From the NCBI RefSeq assembly GCF_012844345.1, contig NZ_CP051625.1, forward strand, positions 2,480,001 through 2,544,000: DNA of 64,000 nucleotides, given 5' to 3'. A program made the position numbers and the translations under genes. Source of the DNA: Pseudomonas sp. gcc21 (GTDB taxonomy: Bacteria; Pseudomonadota; Gammaproteobacteria; Pseudomonadales; Pseudomonadaceae). Positions 8,707-17,996 of this stretch are shown piece by piece; position 1 is the first letter of the stretch, and each line of letters starts with the position of its first letter. Below the pieces are notes generated by a model. It was not told where the DNA came from and ran no database searches. It saw nothing but the letters and a program-made list of their open reading frames with translations.

Positions 8707-10686
8707 ATGAGACCGACACTCGGCTGGATGCCGAATTGGCTATTATTATGTTGCGTAATGCTTGTGTCGGTTCCGACCCATGCTCAACAACCTTCAGACA
8801 CACCTGACACCGCGCCTGCCAGCGAGGCGCCAGCTGCGCAACACATCACCCGCACGCTAGGCTCATTGGGCCACTATCAGGGATTGCAACAGATCACCGC
8901 CGAAGGCAGCGTGGCTTTCTACATGCCCATGCCACTCGATGCGCAGGTCAGCGATCCAAGGCTCGAACTGCATTATTCACCCGCCGCCTGGCTGGGGCCG
9001 GATGCCTCCTTGCAGGTGCTACTCAACGGTACGCCACGGGAAAACATCGGCGTGGCGGATATCAGCGAGGACGCCACCTCGGCCTCAACCGGGAACGGCA
9101 AGATGGCGCAGACCCGCATGCTTTCGATCCCGCTGCAGGAAGAAGACCTGCGCCTGCCTTATCTGCAGGTGCGGGTGCGCGCCAGATCCAGTGTCCCGAT
9201 GGACCGTTGCACATCGCCGCGCGCTCAGCAGACTTATCTGACCATCGAGCCTGACACCGCTGTCGCTTATCAGCTCGACCAGGGCCCGGCGCCAAGTGTG
9301 CGTGGCTACATCAGCACGCTGCCACACCAAGTGCGTATCGCCATTTCCCAGCCCGCCCCCGACCCTGAGGCTCTGCGTGCCGCCTGGCTGTTGACCCACG
9401 AGTTGCAGGAGCGCGGCCATGACGTCGAACACACCGGTCTTGAAGCGGGCGCTGACATCGCTATCGCCTCGCGCAGGGAGCTCGCGCAGATCGGGGTGCG
9501 CCTGGCAGCCGGGCATAATATCGATGTAGTTGCGCCCGACCCGCAACGACCTACTTCGCGATTGCTGGCCGTGACTGAGCCGTTTTTTATCGACGCACTG
9601 GCCGACCCCTGGGGCGCACTGCTGACCAGCTCCGGCTACCCGGAAAGCATCAGTTCGCCGGCTCCCACCGCGTCCAGTGATTCGGTGCAGCTGACACAGC
9701 TCGGAGTCGACGGCAATGCGCGCCCCTTCGCTGATCGCGCTGAATGGGCCATCGATATCAATGCGCTGCCCGCAGGACGACTGCCTACCGCACTGAATCT
9801 CAATCTGGTCGTTCCGCCCAGCTCGGCTGAGCAACCCCTAACGCTCTATGTAATGCAGGACAACATGCTGCGCGCCGTTCAGCAGCTCTCAGCCGATGGC
9901 GGTCCGCAATCGGTGCGCATCGGCCTGAACGAGGTCAAACCGTCCGCCTCCGAGCCGATCCGTGTACTGCTGATCCGCCCGGGCGCTGACTGTACCGCCG
10001 CGCCACCCTCGGGTTACGCACAACTGCTTACTTCATCAGCCGTGGAAACCAGACCCGCCGGAGGCCAGTCACAAAGTGTGGCAGCCTTCGGTTATGAACT
10101 GGCGGACCGTTATTTCGTGCACCTGCCGCCCGATGCGCTGGGGCGTCCCCACGAATGGATCAGTGTGCTGGCGTCCCTGGGCCGTAGCCTGGCGCTGGAT
10201 CCGCGTATGGCAGAATTTGTCAGCACCTCGATGGCGCCCAGCGGCAACCGCCCTTTCATATGGCTGGGTTCGCAGCCACCCGAGGGTTTCGACTCCTCGA
10301 TTGCGGTAGACCAAGGTCGAGTGCGGATACGCGATAACCAGGACAGAATCCTGCTGGACTCCGGCGAGCTGCCCGGGACCAGCTTCACCAGTTTGCTGCG
10401 CAGCGGCGCCCAGCGGGGCATCTGGCTGCGCGCGCTGGACGATGGCTTGCCGAAGGTGCCGCCGGGGCTCGAGCAAAGCACCGGCGACCTGGTGTTTGGT
10501 GATGAACGGGGCGTGCTGGTATCCCTGGATACCAGGGACTATGCCCTGATGAAGGTGGAATATCCGGACTACTCGACCTGGTGGGAACGTGTCGCGCGCT
10601 ATCGCGGCTGGTTGTTCGTCATTGGTTGGGTGGTATTGACTCTGGTGGCCATTGTGGTCTCCCGAAGAATAAGGAAAAAATCATGA
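8707..10686 (+). CDS. BcsB-like periplasmic exopolysaccharide synthase subunit
   Basis: 659 residues. A signal peptide (residues 1-26, ending VPTHA-QQ) leads to a long periplasmic part with jelly-roll and flavodoxin-like segments typical of BcsB (for example SVAFYMPMPLDAQVSD, LQVLLNGTP, FFIDALADPWGALL). One C-terminal transmembrane helix follows (about 632-652, GWLFVIGWVVLTLVAIVV) with an RRIRKK cytosolic tail. In cellulose secretion BcsB guides the emerging glucan through the periplasm and anchors the synthase. Here it heads a five-gene run, overlaps the next gene by 4 bp (ATGA) and lies upstream of a GT2, so it is inferred to serve a cellulose-like or other beta-glycan machine. Classical BcsB is somewhat longer. 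Confidence 0.85.
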   Translation: MRPTLGWMPNWLLLCCVMLVSVPTHAQQPSDTPDTAPASEAPAAQHITRTLGSLGHYQGLQQITAEGSVAFYMPMPLDAQVSDPRLELHYSPAAWLGPDASLQVLLNGTPRENIGVADISEDATSASTGNGKMAQTRMLSIPLQEEDLRLPYLQVRVRARSSVPMDRCTSPRAQQTYLTIEPDTAVAYQLDQGPAPSVRGYISTLPHQVRIAISQPAPDPEALRAAWLLTHELQERGHDVEHTGLEAGADIAIASRRELAQIGVRLAAGHNIDVVAPDPQRPTSRLLAVTEPFFIDALADPWGALLTSSGYPESISSPAPTASSDSVQLTQLGVDGNARPFADRAEWAIDINALPAGRLPTALNLNLVVPPSSAEQPLTLYVMQDNMLRAVQQLSADGGPQSVRIGLNEVKPSASEPIRVLLIRPGADCTAAPPSGYAQLLTSSAVETRPAGGQSQSVAAFGYELADRYFVHLPPDALGRPHEWISVLASLGRSLALDPRMAEFVSTSMAPSGNRPFIWLGSQPPEGFDSSIAVDQGRVRIRDNQDRILLDSGELPGTSFTSLLRSGAQRGIWLRALDDGLPKVPPGLEQSTGDLVFGDERGVLVSLDTRDYALMKVEYPDYSTWWERVARYRGWLFVIGWVVLTLVAIVVSRRIRKKS

Positions 10687-11573
10687 AGACCCTCTCCTTT
10701 CTCAGACCTGCCCTGTGCAGGATTGCTGCTGCCTCCCTGCTGACATTGCCGGCTGCCGCGCCGGTGCTGGCGAACGCCTGGGTGCAGGAAGAAGGCAAGA
10801 CGCTGGCGATCCTGAAGTTAAGCCATACCGATGATACCGACGTGTTCGACAGCAGCGGCGATCATACGCATTTCGATGACAACGGCCGCAGTCGCCAGGA
10901 CCAGATCAATCTCTATGTTGAGCACGGTTTGACTCCCGATCTGACGCTGGTCGGCAATTTCTACTTCAACGAGGTGCGTTACCGCAGCGACAACCTCCCG
11001 GACGACTTCAATGACACCACGCGCGGCTTCGGCGATCAGGAATTCGGCGTGCGTTACCGTCTGAACCCAGGCTTCAGCGAGGACTGGGTGGGTTCCCTGC
11101 AAGCCATTGTCAGCGTGCCTACCTATAGCGAAGACGCCGACGTCGCCTTGGGCGAGGGGGGTTATCACTTCGAGCTGCGCTACAGCATTGGCCGGGGCTT
11201 CATGCTAGGGGAGCGTTCCGGCTATATCGATGCCGGTATTGCCGGTCGCAAGCGTACCGGTAACCCGGCAGATGAAATTCGTGCAGATGCAACGGTCGGG
11301 CTGTCGCTCACACCGAAGCTGATGCTCATTGGCGAGTTCAACCATATCGAAGGGTTGGGCAATGACAGCGGTAATAACGAACCCGAGGAAGCACGCGACC
11401 CTGATCTGGTCTACATCAACAGTACCGACTACGACCTGACCAAGCTGTCCCTGTCCGGTCTCTATTCGATAACAGACGGCTTCCAACTACAAGCTGGCTA
11501 TATGCAGCCGGTTGATGGCCGTAACACCGGTGCTGCGGGTGGACCCTTCGTTGCCGCATGGTGGAGATTCTAG
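10683..11573 (+). CDS. Outer-membrane beta-barrel protein of the exopolysaccharide locus
   Basis: 296 residues from ATG 10683, overlapping the bcsB-like stop as ATGA. It has a signal peptide (to about residue 30, VLANA) and then alternating amphipathic strands (KTLAILKLSHTD, DQINLYVEHGLTPDLTLVG, FELRYSIGRG, TKLSLSGLYSI) ending in FVAAWWRF; the terminal aromatic residue is the usual signal for outer-membrane barrel assembly. No TPR region is seen, unlike BcsC or NfrA. By position it could be the outer-membrane export pore for the polymer, or a barrel accessory protein; this is inference from context. Confidence 0.8.
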   Translation: MKTLSFLRPALCRIAAASLLTLPAAAPVLANAWVQEEGKTLAILKLSHTDDTDVFDSSGDHTHFDDNGRSRQDQINLYVEHGLTPDLTLVGNFYFNEVRYRSDNLPDDFNDTTRGFGDQEFGVRYRLNPGFSEDWVGSLQAIVSVPTYSEDADVALGEGGYHFELRYSIGRGFMLGERSGYIDAGIAGRKRTGNPADEIRADATVGLSLTPKLMLIGEFNHIEGLGNDSGNNEPEEARDPDLVYINSTDYDLTKLSLSGLYSITDGFQLQAGYMQPVDGRNTGAAGGPFVAAWWRF

Positions 11574-11575
11574 AA

Positions 11576-13480
11576 ATGTCTCTCGGCAGTAACGCTTTTG
11601 CCGTCGGACGCGTGCCGGATTCCGCTGCGCTGCATACGCCGATCGGGCAGAGCATGCTGGACGCGGGACTGCTGCAACCCGAGCAGCTGGAAACCGCGCT
11701 GCGCCTGCAGAAACGCTGGAACTCCCGGCTGGGTGACATCGTCCTCGCGCACCGCTGGGTCAGCGCTTTCTCGTTCTATCGCTTGCTGTCCGCGCAGTTT
11801 GGTCTGAGCTTCGTGAATCTGCTGGAAAAGCCGGTGGAAGTGAGCGTGGACCGTGCGCTGTTCCCCGAGTTCGCGCAGCGTCTGGCTATTCCGTGGCGGC
11901 GTCAGTACGGCAATCTGGTGATCGCAGTAGCCGATCCGACCCCCGAGGTGTTCGAGTGGGCGCGCAAGACCTTCGGCGAAGATGTGCTCTTTGTCGGCAC
12001 CTCCAAGTTCGACATTCTCTGGAGTCTGCAACAGGGCGCAGAGCACCAACTGACCAGCGACGCCCTGAATCTGCTGGCTGAGCGCACGCCCGAGCATTCC
12101 GCACGCCAGGTCATTACCCAGCCTCAACTGCTGGCGCTCTATCTGCTGGCGAGCCTGACCTTGCTGGGTCTGGCGTTCTTTCCGGTAAGCACCATCATCA
12201 CCATCAACGCACTGATCACTGTGGCCTTTCTGGCCACCTTCGGTCTGCGCTTTGCGCTGGTATGGTTTGGCGCCAAACGGCGCATCGATATCAAGATCAC
12301 CGACGAGGAGCTTGCCGAGCTGCCGGAGGATGATCTGCCTGTGTACACGGTGCTGGTGCCCATGTACAAGGAACCCGAGGTACTGCCGATCATTACCAGC
12401 GCCCTGCGCAATCTTGACTATCCAACCTCCAAGCTGGATATCAAGCTGGTGCTTGAAGAGGATGACAGCGACACCATCGAGGCCGCCAAGGAGCTGGGAC
12501 TGGAGGCGATATTCGAGATCATCCGCGTACCGCCTTCACACCCCAAGACCAAGCCCAAGGCCTGTAATTATGCGCTGCAGTTTGCCCGCGGCGAGCTGAT
12601 CACCATCTACGATGCCGAAGACAAACCCGAGCCCGATCAGCTCAAGCGCGCCGTTCTCGCATTCCGCAAGGCTGACCCGAACGTTGCCTGCATCCAGGCC
12701 CGCCTGAATTACTACAACGCGCACGAGAACTGGCTGAGCCGCATGTTCGCGCTGGAATACACCCTCTGGTTCGACTTCTACCTGCCGGCGCTGGAACACC
12801 TTCGCATCCCCATTCCGCTGGGTGGCACCTCCAACCATTTCCGCCTCGAAGTCTTGCGCGGCGTGAATGCGTGGGATCCCTACAACGTTACCGAGGACGC
12901 CGACCTCGGCGTGCGCATGACCCAACGCGGCTACCGCGTCAGCGTGGTCAACTCGACCACCTACGAAGAAGCCAACGTCAGCGTGCCCAACTGGATCCGC
13001 CAGCGTTCGCGCTGGTTCAAGGGTTACATGCAGACCTGGCTGGTGCACATGCGCGACCCGGTGCATCTTTACCGGTCAACCGGCTTTCGCGGCTTCTGGG
13101 GCTTCCAGTTCTTTATTGGCGGCAACTTTCTCACCGCCCTGGCCGCACCATTGCTATGGGCTATCTACTTCGTCTGGCTGTTCGCCGGGATTCGTCTGTT
13201 TGACGTGGCCTTCCCGCCGGCCCTGCTCTACCTGAGCGTACTGAACCTGCTGCTGGGTAACGGCTTTTTCATCTACATGACGTTGGTGGCGGGCTTCAAG
13301 CATGACTATTACCGCCTGACGCCCTACGCACTAACGGTCCCTGTGTACTGGATGCTGCAATCCATCGCGGCGTACAAGGGGCTCTGGCAGCTCATTCGCA
13401 AACCCTTCTACTGGGAAAAGACGACCCATGGCATCAGCAAGTACATGGCTGACGAGCGTAAGGCCGCGCTGGAAGAGTAA
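11576..13480 (+). CDS. MshEN-GT2 fusion: c-di-GMP-responsive processive glycosyltransferase
   Basis: 634 residues from ATG 11576, two bases after the barrel gene; an in-frame ATG at 11558 is possible. Residues 22-45 and 51-74 form two 24-residue MshEN motifs separated by exactly five residues (PIGQSMLDAGLL..., RLGDIVLAHRWV...), the known c-di-GMP-binding arrangement of MshE/GspE N-domains, extending to about 150. Two TM helices follow (183-230). The GT2 catalytic domain has the DD pair at 296-297, DAED at 346-349, TED at 439-441 and QRSRW at 476-480, the full processive-synthase set. Several C-terminal TM helices complete the channel. It should polymerise an NDP-sugar and extrude it across the inner membrane under c-di-GMP control. 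NfrB has the same parts with MshEN at the C-terminus. Confidence 0.9.
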   Translation: MSLGSNAFAVGRVPDSAALHTPIGQSMLDAGLLQPEQLETALRLQKRWNSRLGDIVLAHRWVSAFSFYRLLSAQFGLSFVNLLEKPVEVSVDRALFPEFAQRLAIPWRRQYGNLVIAVADPTPEVFEWARKTFGEDVLFVGTSKFDILWSLQQGAEHQLTSDALNLLAERTPEHSARQVITQPQLLALYLLASLTLLGLAFFPVSTIITINALITVAFLATFGLRFALVWFGAKRRIDIKITDEELAELPEDDLPVYTVLVPMYKEPEVLPIITSALRNLDYPTSKLDIKLVLEEDDSDTIEAAKELGLEAIFEIIRVPPSHPKTKPKACNYALQFARGELITIYDAEDKPEPDQLKRAVLAFRKADPNVACIQARLNYYNAHENWLSRMFALEYTLWFDFYLPALEHLRIPIPLGGTSNHFRLEVLRGVNAWDPYNVTEDADLGVRMTQRGYRVSVVNSTTYEEANVSVPNWIRQRSRWFKGYMQTWLVHMRDPVHLYRSTGFRGFWGFQFFIGGNFLTALAAPLLWAIYFVWLFAGIRLFDVAFPPALLYLSVLNLLLGNGFFIYMTLVAGFKHDYYRLTPYALTVPVYWMLQSIAAYKGLWQLIRKPFYWEKTTHGISKYMADERKAALEE

Positions 13481-14951
13481 CGCGGGCTTTCCGAGCGGCC
13501 TGCTGGTCTTTCTGCTTGCGCTACTGGCGCTGGCAGCATTGTGCGCGCACATACTCGGCAACGGATACCAGGGTAGCGACGCGCTGGCACGCTACGCCCG
13601 CGTGCTGATCATGCGCGACGCATCGAAGCTCTATATTGAAGATGTGGGGTTTCTCTCGCCGCAGGTCTCGCCCTACCTGACCCTGTTGCTCAGCGGTATC
13701 CCGGGCATCAGCCTGACGCGTGTGCCCTATCTGCTCGACATCCTGGTCGCTTCACTGTTTGTCACGCTGGTCTGGCGTGATCTGAACAAGTCCCATGGTC
13801 TTATATTCGCAACGCTGTGGACCGCACTGCTGGCTGCGCACCCGTTCTTTCTCTGGACCGCGCTATCCGGTCAGGATCTGGCGCTGGGGCTGCTGTGTTT
13901 TTACGGACTGAGCCGATCACTGCGTCGCTTTCGCAACGATCCTGAAGTGTTCAGCTATCTGCGTTTCGCAGGCTGGCTGTGCCTGCTGTTTTTTGTCGAT
14001 ACCCGCGCCATGTTTATCGCCGTGGCGCTGGCACCCTGGCTGGTGCTGATCGCACCGCCTTCATTGCTGAGGCGCGCACCGCTGGCGTTTTATCTGGTCT
14101 GCTATGTGCCCTTTGTGTTTGCGGTGCTCGGCTGGGCCTATCTGAACTGGCTGTTCTTCAACGATGCGCTGATCTTTCTCAAGCAGACCGGCTCGGCATT
14201 CCGTGGCGGATTCGAATCAACGCCCTATCTACCCTGGCTGCTGGAGTTCGGCGGGCAGTGGTGGGTGCCGCTGATATGGCTCACAGCGGCAGGCGTGATG
14301 GCGTTCCCTTCGCTGTTGCTGGCACCCTGGAATGTCCGGCCCCGCGCCTGGGTCGGTCCGGTGATCATCGCCTGCGTCACTGTCTGCGCCGGCGCCATGG
14401 CGACACTGGTGTGGTACACATCCGAACCGGTGGAATTTCTCGCCCTGCTGCTGGCCGCCGCAGCGCTGGGACTGCGTGAGATGCAGCGCCAGCGAACGGT
14501 CGTTACCGCCTTGCTGCTGGCCGGCATTCCCCTTGGCTGGATAGTCATGCAACAAATGCCGTCACCGGATATGCAGCCCTGGACCCAGGCGCTGCGCGAG
14601 CGCGTACCGGCGCCCATTACTGACGAGGCATTGGTAGGCGTATGGCTGGCGGATTCATCCCTGCCCACGCTTATTGATGATCAGACAGGTTACGCGGTCA
14701 TCGCTGCGCGCGGCAACGGCCGCAACCTGATCCTGCCTTTCAGCGATCGATACAAACTGGCGATGGCGACACCCGATCGAATGCCGCCGCAGATCGTGGT
14801 GGCCGAACCGGGCAGCCAGCAGACGATGGAAGATGCAAGCAACCTACATTTCCCCGGGCTTTGGGCCCACGGCCGTCCGGGATATCAACTAGCGTATGAA
14901 CGAGGGGCATGGCGGGTATGGCAAAAAGAAAACTTATCGCGCTTGCGTTGA
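13428..14951 (+). CDS. Polytopic membrane protein of the exopolysaccharide locus
   Basis: 507 residues, overlapping the end of the GT2 gene by 53 bp. About ten hydrophobic segments between residues 25 and 370 (LLVFLLALLALAALCAHIL, FATLWTALLAAHPFFLWTAL, FLALLLAAAALGL) are followed by a soluble C-terminal part of about 130 residues. The overall shape (N-terminal periplasmic loop, many helices, C-terminal domain) recalls the GT39/GT83 or polymer-transport membrane proteins, but I cannot identify a catalytic motif with confidence. The tight overlap suggests translational coupling and a role in making, modifying or exporting the same polymer. Confidence 0.72.
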   Translation: MASASTWLTSVRPRWKSNAGFPSGLLVFLLALLALAALCAHILGNGYQGSDALARYARVLIMRDASKLYIEDVGFLSPQVSPYLTLLLSGIPGISLTRVPYLLDILVASLFVTLVWRDLNKSHGLIFATLWTALLAAHPFFLWTALSGQDLALGLLCFYGLSRSLRRFRNDPEVFSYLRFAGWLCLLFFVDTRAMFIAVALAPWLVLIAPPSLLRRAPLAFYLVCYVPFVFAVLGWAYLNWLFFNDALIFLKQTGSAFRGGFESTPYLPWLLEFGGQWWVPLIWLTAAGVMAFPSLLLAPWNVRPRAWVGPVIIACVTVCAGAMATLVWYTSEPVEFLALLLAAAALGLREMQRQRTVVTALLLAGIPLGWIVMQQMPSPDMQPWTQALRERVPAPITDEALVGVWLADSSLPTLIDDQTGYAVIAARGNGRNLILPFSDRYKLAMATPDRMPPQIVVAEPGSQQTMEDASNLHFPGLWAHGRPGYQLAYERGAWRVWQKENLSRLR

Positions 14952-15883
14952 TCTTGCTCCCTGCATTGGGTTTTGCACAGGAAACCGAAATGTGGATGGG
15001 CGCCAACGTCAAGATATCCGGTGACGCCCAGTGGGGCAGCGATGCGGCTCAGGAGTCGTTGGAACGCCTCGCTGCAAGCGGAGCCGAGAAAGCCCTGCTG
15101 GTTGCCTTCATGTGGCAGGCCGAGCCCGACTCGAACGATCCGGTGATCGGCGGCGACAGCAGCCCCGAGCTGGTTGCAGCGGGCCTGCGACAGATGCGCG
15201 ACGCCGGGCTCGATCCGATCCTCAAGGTGCACCTGTGGATTCCCGAGAGCTGGGCCGGCGAAGCCGCTCCCACCGACCGCATGGCCTGGTTCCATGCCTA
15301 TCGGGATGGCTTGCTGAAACTGGCCAAGGTCGCAGAGGATGAAGGCGCTGAAGCGCTGGTGGTCGGCAGCGAACTGCGCCAGTTGCAGAACTCCGGTTAC
15401 TGGCAACCGGTGGTGACCGCGGTACGCAAGGTATATTCCGGCCCCATCGCTTACGTGACACATAGTCTGGAAAGCGCTGAGCAATTCCGTTATTGGACGC
15501 TGTTCGATGTCGTCGCCACCAGCCTCTATGCAGAGCTATCGACCGACCAGGAAACCCGCGGCGAGGAGATGCGCAAGATGGCTGACCGTTTGTACACGTT
15601 GGGCCAGCGTGCCCAGCGCCGGGTTTGGGTCGCAGAGCTCGGCCTGCGCTCCGCCACCGGTAGCCTCTCCGCGCCCTGGGAAAGTCCCGAGGAGCGCGAG
15701 TTGCCCGTCGATCTCGGCTTGCAGAACGAGGTACTGACCAGCTGGCGCGATGCCCTGGACGAAACCGGCAAGATAGATGGTTTGGCAATCTGGGCCTGGT
15801 ATACCGACCCGAACGCCGGCGGCGTGAATGACACCGACTTCACCATTCAGAACAAACCGGCGCAGGAGATATTCAAGCGGTGA
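14909..15883 (+). CDS. Secreted GH113-like TIM-barrel glycoside hydrolase
   Basis: 324 residues starting MAGMAKRKLIALALILLPAL with a signal peptide ending near residue 24 (GFAQ). The body is a TIM barrel with candidate acid/base Glu155 in VVGSELRQLQ and nucleophile Glu243 in VWVAELGLRS, the spacing and context of GH113-type beta-mannanase and related GTA-like barrels. A periplasmic glycosidase at the end of a synthase operon usually trims or releases the polymer, as BcsZ does for cellulose. It overlaps the previous gene by 43 bp and the convergent GGDEF-EAL gene by 11 bp. Substrate is unknown; mannan or another beta-linked glycan is a guess from family. Confidence 0.75.
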   Translation: MAGMAKRKLIALALILLPALGFAQETEMWMGANVKISGDAQWGSDAAQESLERLAASGAEKALLVAFMWQAEPDSNDPVIGGDSSPELVAAGLRQMRDAGLDPILKVHLWIPESWAGEAAPTDRMAWFHAYRDGLLKLAKVAEDEGAEALVVGSELRQLQNSGYWQPVVTAVRKVYSGPIAYVTHSLESAEQFRYWTLFDVVATSLYAELSTDQETRGEEMRKMADRLYTLGQRAQRRVWVAELGLRSATGSLSAPWESPEERELPVDLGLQNEVLTSWRDALDETGKIDGLAIWAWYTDPNAGGVNDTDFTIQNKPAQEIFKR

Positions 15884-17996
15884 TCGGCTCGGGGCGTTCC
15901 GCCTCGGCTACCTTCGCCACTGTGGCTGCCCAGTGCAGAAATTCATCCTGTGGCACCGGACGGCTAATCAGAAAGCCCTGAATATGATCGCAATGACGCT
16001 CCCTGAGAAAATCTTTCTGGGAGGTCGTCTCCACTCCTTCGGCCGTGACGGTGATACCCAGCGTGTGCGCCAGTCGAATAACCGCTGAAGCAATGGCGTC
16101 ATCGTCTTCATCCAGCGTCAGGTCGCTGACAAAGGTGCGATCCAGCTTCAGCGTGTCGACGTCGAACCGCTTGAGATAGGCCAGTGATGAGTAACCGGTG
16201 CCGAAGTCATCAATGGCAACCCGCACGCCAAGATCGTTGAGCTCAAGCAAGGCCGCAGCACTGCCGCGATCATCGACCAGCACGCTTTCGGTCACTTCGA
16301 TTTCCAGCAGGTCGGGTGGCAGTCCGGTCCACTTCAGCGTGTCCTTCACCGTTGCGACGAAATCGTTATGACGCAGCTGGTGCACCGACAGGTTGACCGC
16401 CACGCGGACCCCGGGCAAGCCGTTGGCTTGCCAGCTGGCAGCCGCTGCGCAGGCTTGCTGCAGTACCCAGCGGCCAACCGGGACGATCAGGCGCAAATCC
16501 TCCAGCAGCGGAATGAATTCAACCGGACTGACTTCTTCGCCCTCGGGAAACCAGCGCAGCAGAGCCTCGGCGCTGTTCAGCCTACCGGACTCGGTATGCA
16601 GCTGCGGCTGGAAATACAGCTCGAATTCGCCGCGCTCCAGCGCCCTGCGCAACCCGTGTTCCAGCTGGAAACGCCGATCCGCCTGGCGATTGAGTTCCTC
16701 AGTATAGAAACTGTAACCATCGCGGCCATGTTCCTTGGCCCGGTACATGGCCGCATCGGCGCTCTTGAGCAAGGAGTCGACATCCTTGGCATCGCCCGGA
16801 TACAGCGCGATGCCCAGACTAGTTGAGACCGATACATCGCGGGCGCCGAGGTTGAACTTGTCATCGAAGCCCTTGAGCAGCTGCTCCACCACGTGGATGA
16901 TCTGGTGAGTGTCGGTGATGTCTTCGAGAATGATGGTGAATTCATCACCGCCCAGGCGTGCAACCGTATCGGAGGAGCGCAGCAGGCTGGTCAACCGTTG
17001 CGCGACCTGAATCAGCAGCTCATCCCCGGCGGCATGGCCCAGCGCGTCATTGATCCATTTGAAGCGATCCAGGTCCAGAAACAGCAGGGCCACGGATTGC
17101 CCGCTGCGGTTGGCATGGCTGATCGCGTGCTGCAGACGATCCTGAAACAGATACCTGTTTGGTAGCTTGGTGAGGTGATCGTAGTTGGCCAGATGGGCCA
17201 GCCGTTCCTCGGTCAGGCGTCGCTCGGTAATATCGCGAATGGTGCCTACCGCCCGGTGGTCCCGAGTCTCGGGGTCGAGAAAATGCTCGCCCTGAAACTC
17301 GATCAGGCGCTGCTCGCCACCCTGAACGTTCGTTTTCAGCTCCAGGGTTTGCGGAACGGCTTCGTAATCCGTGCTGAAGAAGGTTCGCAAACGTGCCTGG
17401 GATTCCGCGTCGAATACCTTCACCAGACTTGCCAGCGGAGCCTCGCTTAGTGCGTGCTCGACCTGCAGGATGCGATTGAGCTGGTGTGACCAGAGCAGGC
17501 TGTCGTCCTGCGCGTTCCATTCCCAGCTGGCCAGCCCGGCGATCTGCTGGGCGCGTAACAGGGCCCGGCGATTCTCCGCCAGATCTTTCGACATCGCATC
17601 CAACAGGTCCAGCACGATGCCCAGCCCCTGGTATTGACCATGCTCGTCGATAAAAATGAAATCTTCAGTAACAGGATATTGTACGTGGGTGGTCACGGAG
17701 CCAGCGGCCTCCTCGATGCTCAGGGACAAGGGGATCAGCAATGGAGAGCTGTTCATGACATCGGTCACCGGCCTGCGGCCCCAGAGCTCCCTGCCATAGC
17801 GCTGCAGGAAAATATCCTGCAGCCGGTAACGGCTCACCGTTCCGAGCGGACGGTTGGCGCAGTCGACAACCGCGAGGGAGAGAAACCGCTGGTTACTCAA
17901 AACCAATATGCGTTCCGCAACCTCGCTTATCTTCATCTCAGGATGAAGGGTGTCCGCCTGCTTGAGCAGGCGGGACAGATCTTTTTTGGCCGACAC
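15873..17996 (-). CDS. GGDEF-EAL protein with N-terminal CBS-like and PAS domains
   Basis: 707 residues. Order: CBS-like pair (about 1-135), PAS/PAC (145-265, ending GTIRDITERR), GGDEF (about 270-435) and EAL (about 445-695). The cyclase motif is intact (LGGDEFTII). The phosphodiesterase has EALLRW, NLSVHQL, EVTES, IDDFGTGYSS, KLDRTF, AEGVET and QGFLISRP, so both activities could exist. CBS domains suggest adenine-nucleotide control. It makes and/or breaks c-di-GMP, the likely ligand of the neighbouring MshEN-GT2, and its 3' end overlaps the glycosidase gene, which argues for long-standing linkage. Net direction of activity cannot be read. Confidence 0.92.
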   Translation of the reverse strand: MSAKKDLSRLLKQADTLHPEMKISEVAERILVLSNQRFLSLAVVDCANRPLGTVSRYRLQDIFLQRYGRELWGRRPVTDVMNSSPLLIPLSLSIEEAAGSVTTHVQYPVTEDFIFIDEHGQYQGLGIVLDLLDAMSKDLAENRRALLRAQQIAGLASWEWNAQDDSLLWSHQLNRILQVEHALSEAPLASLVKVFDAESQARLRTFFSTDYEAVPQTLELKTNVQGGEQRLIEFQGEHFLDPETRDHRAVGTIRDITERRLTEERLAHLANYDHLTKLPNRYLFQDRLQHAISHANRSGQSVALLFLDLDRFKWINDALGHAAGDELLIQVAQRLTSLLRSSDTVARLGGDEFTIILEDITDTHQIIHVVEQLLKGFDDKFNLGARDVSVSTSLGIALYPGDAKDVDSLLKSADAAMYRAKEHGRDGYSFYTEELNRQADRRFQLEHGLRRALERGEFELYFQPQLHTESGRLNSAEALLRWFPEGEEVSPVEFIPLLEDLRLIVPVGRWVLQQACAAAASWQANGLPGVRVAVNLSVHQLRHNDFVATVKDTLKWTGLPPDLLEIEVTESVLVDDRGSAAALLELNDLGVRVAIDDFGTGYSSLAYLKRFDVDTLKLDRTFVSDLTLDEDDDAIASAVIRLAHTLGITVTAEGVETTSQKDFLRERHCDHIQGFLISRPVPQDEFLHWAATVAKVAEAERPEPITA

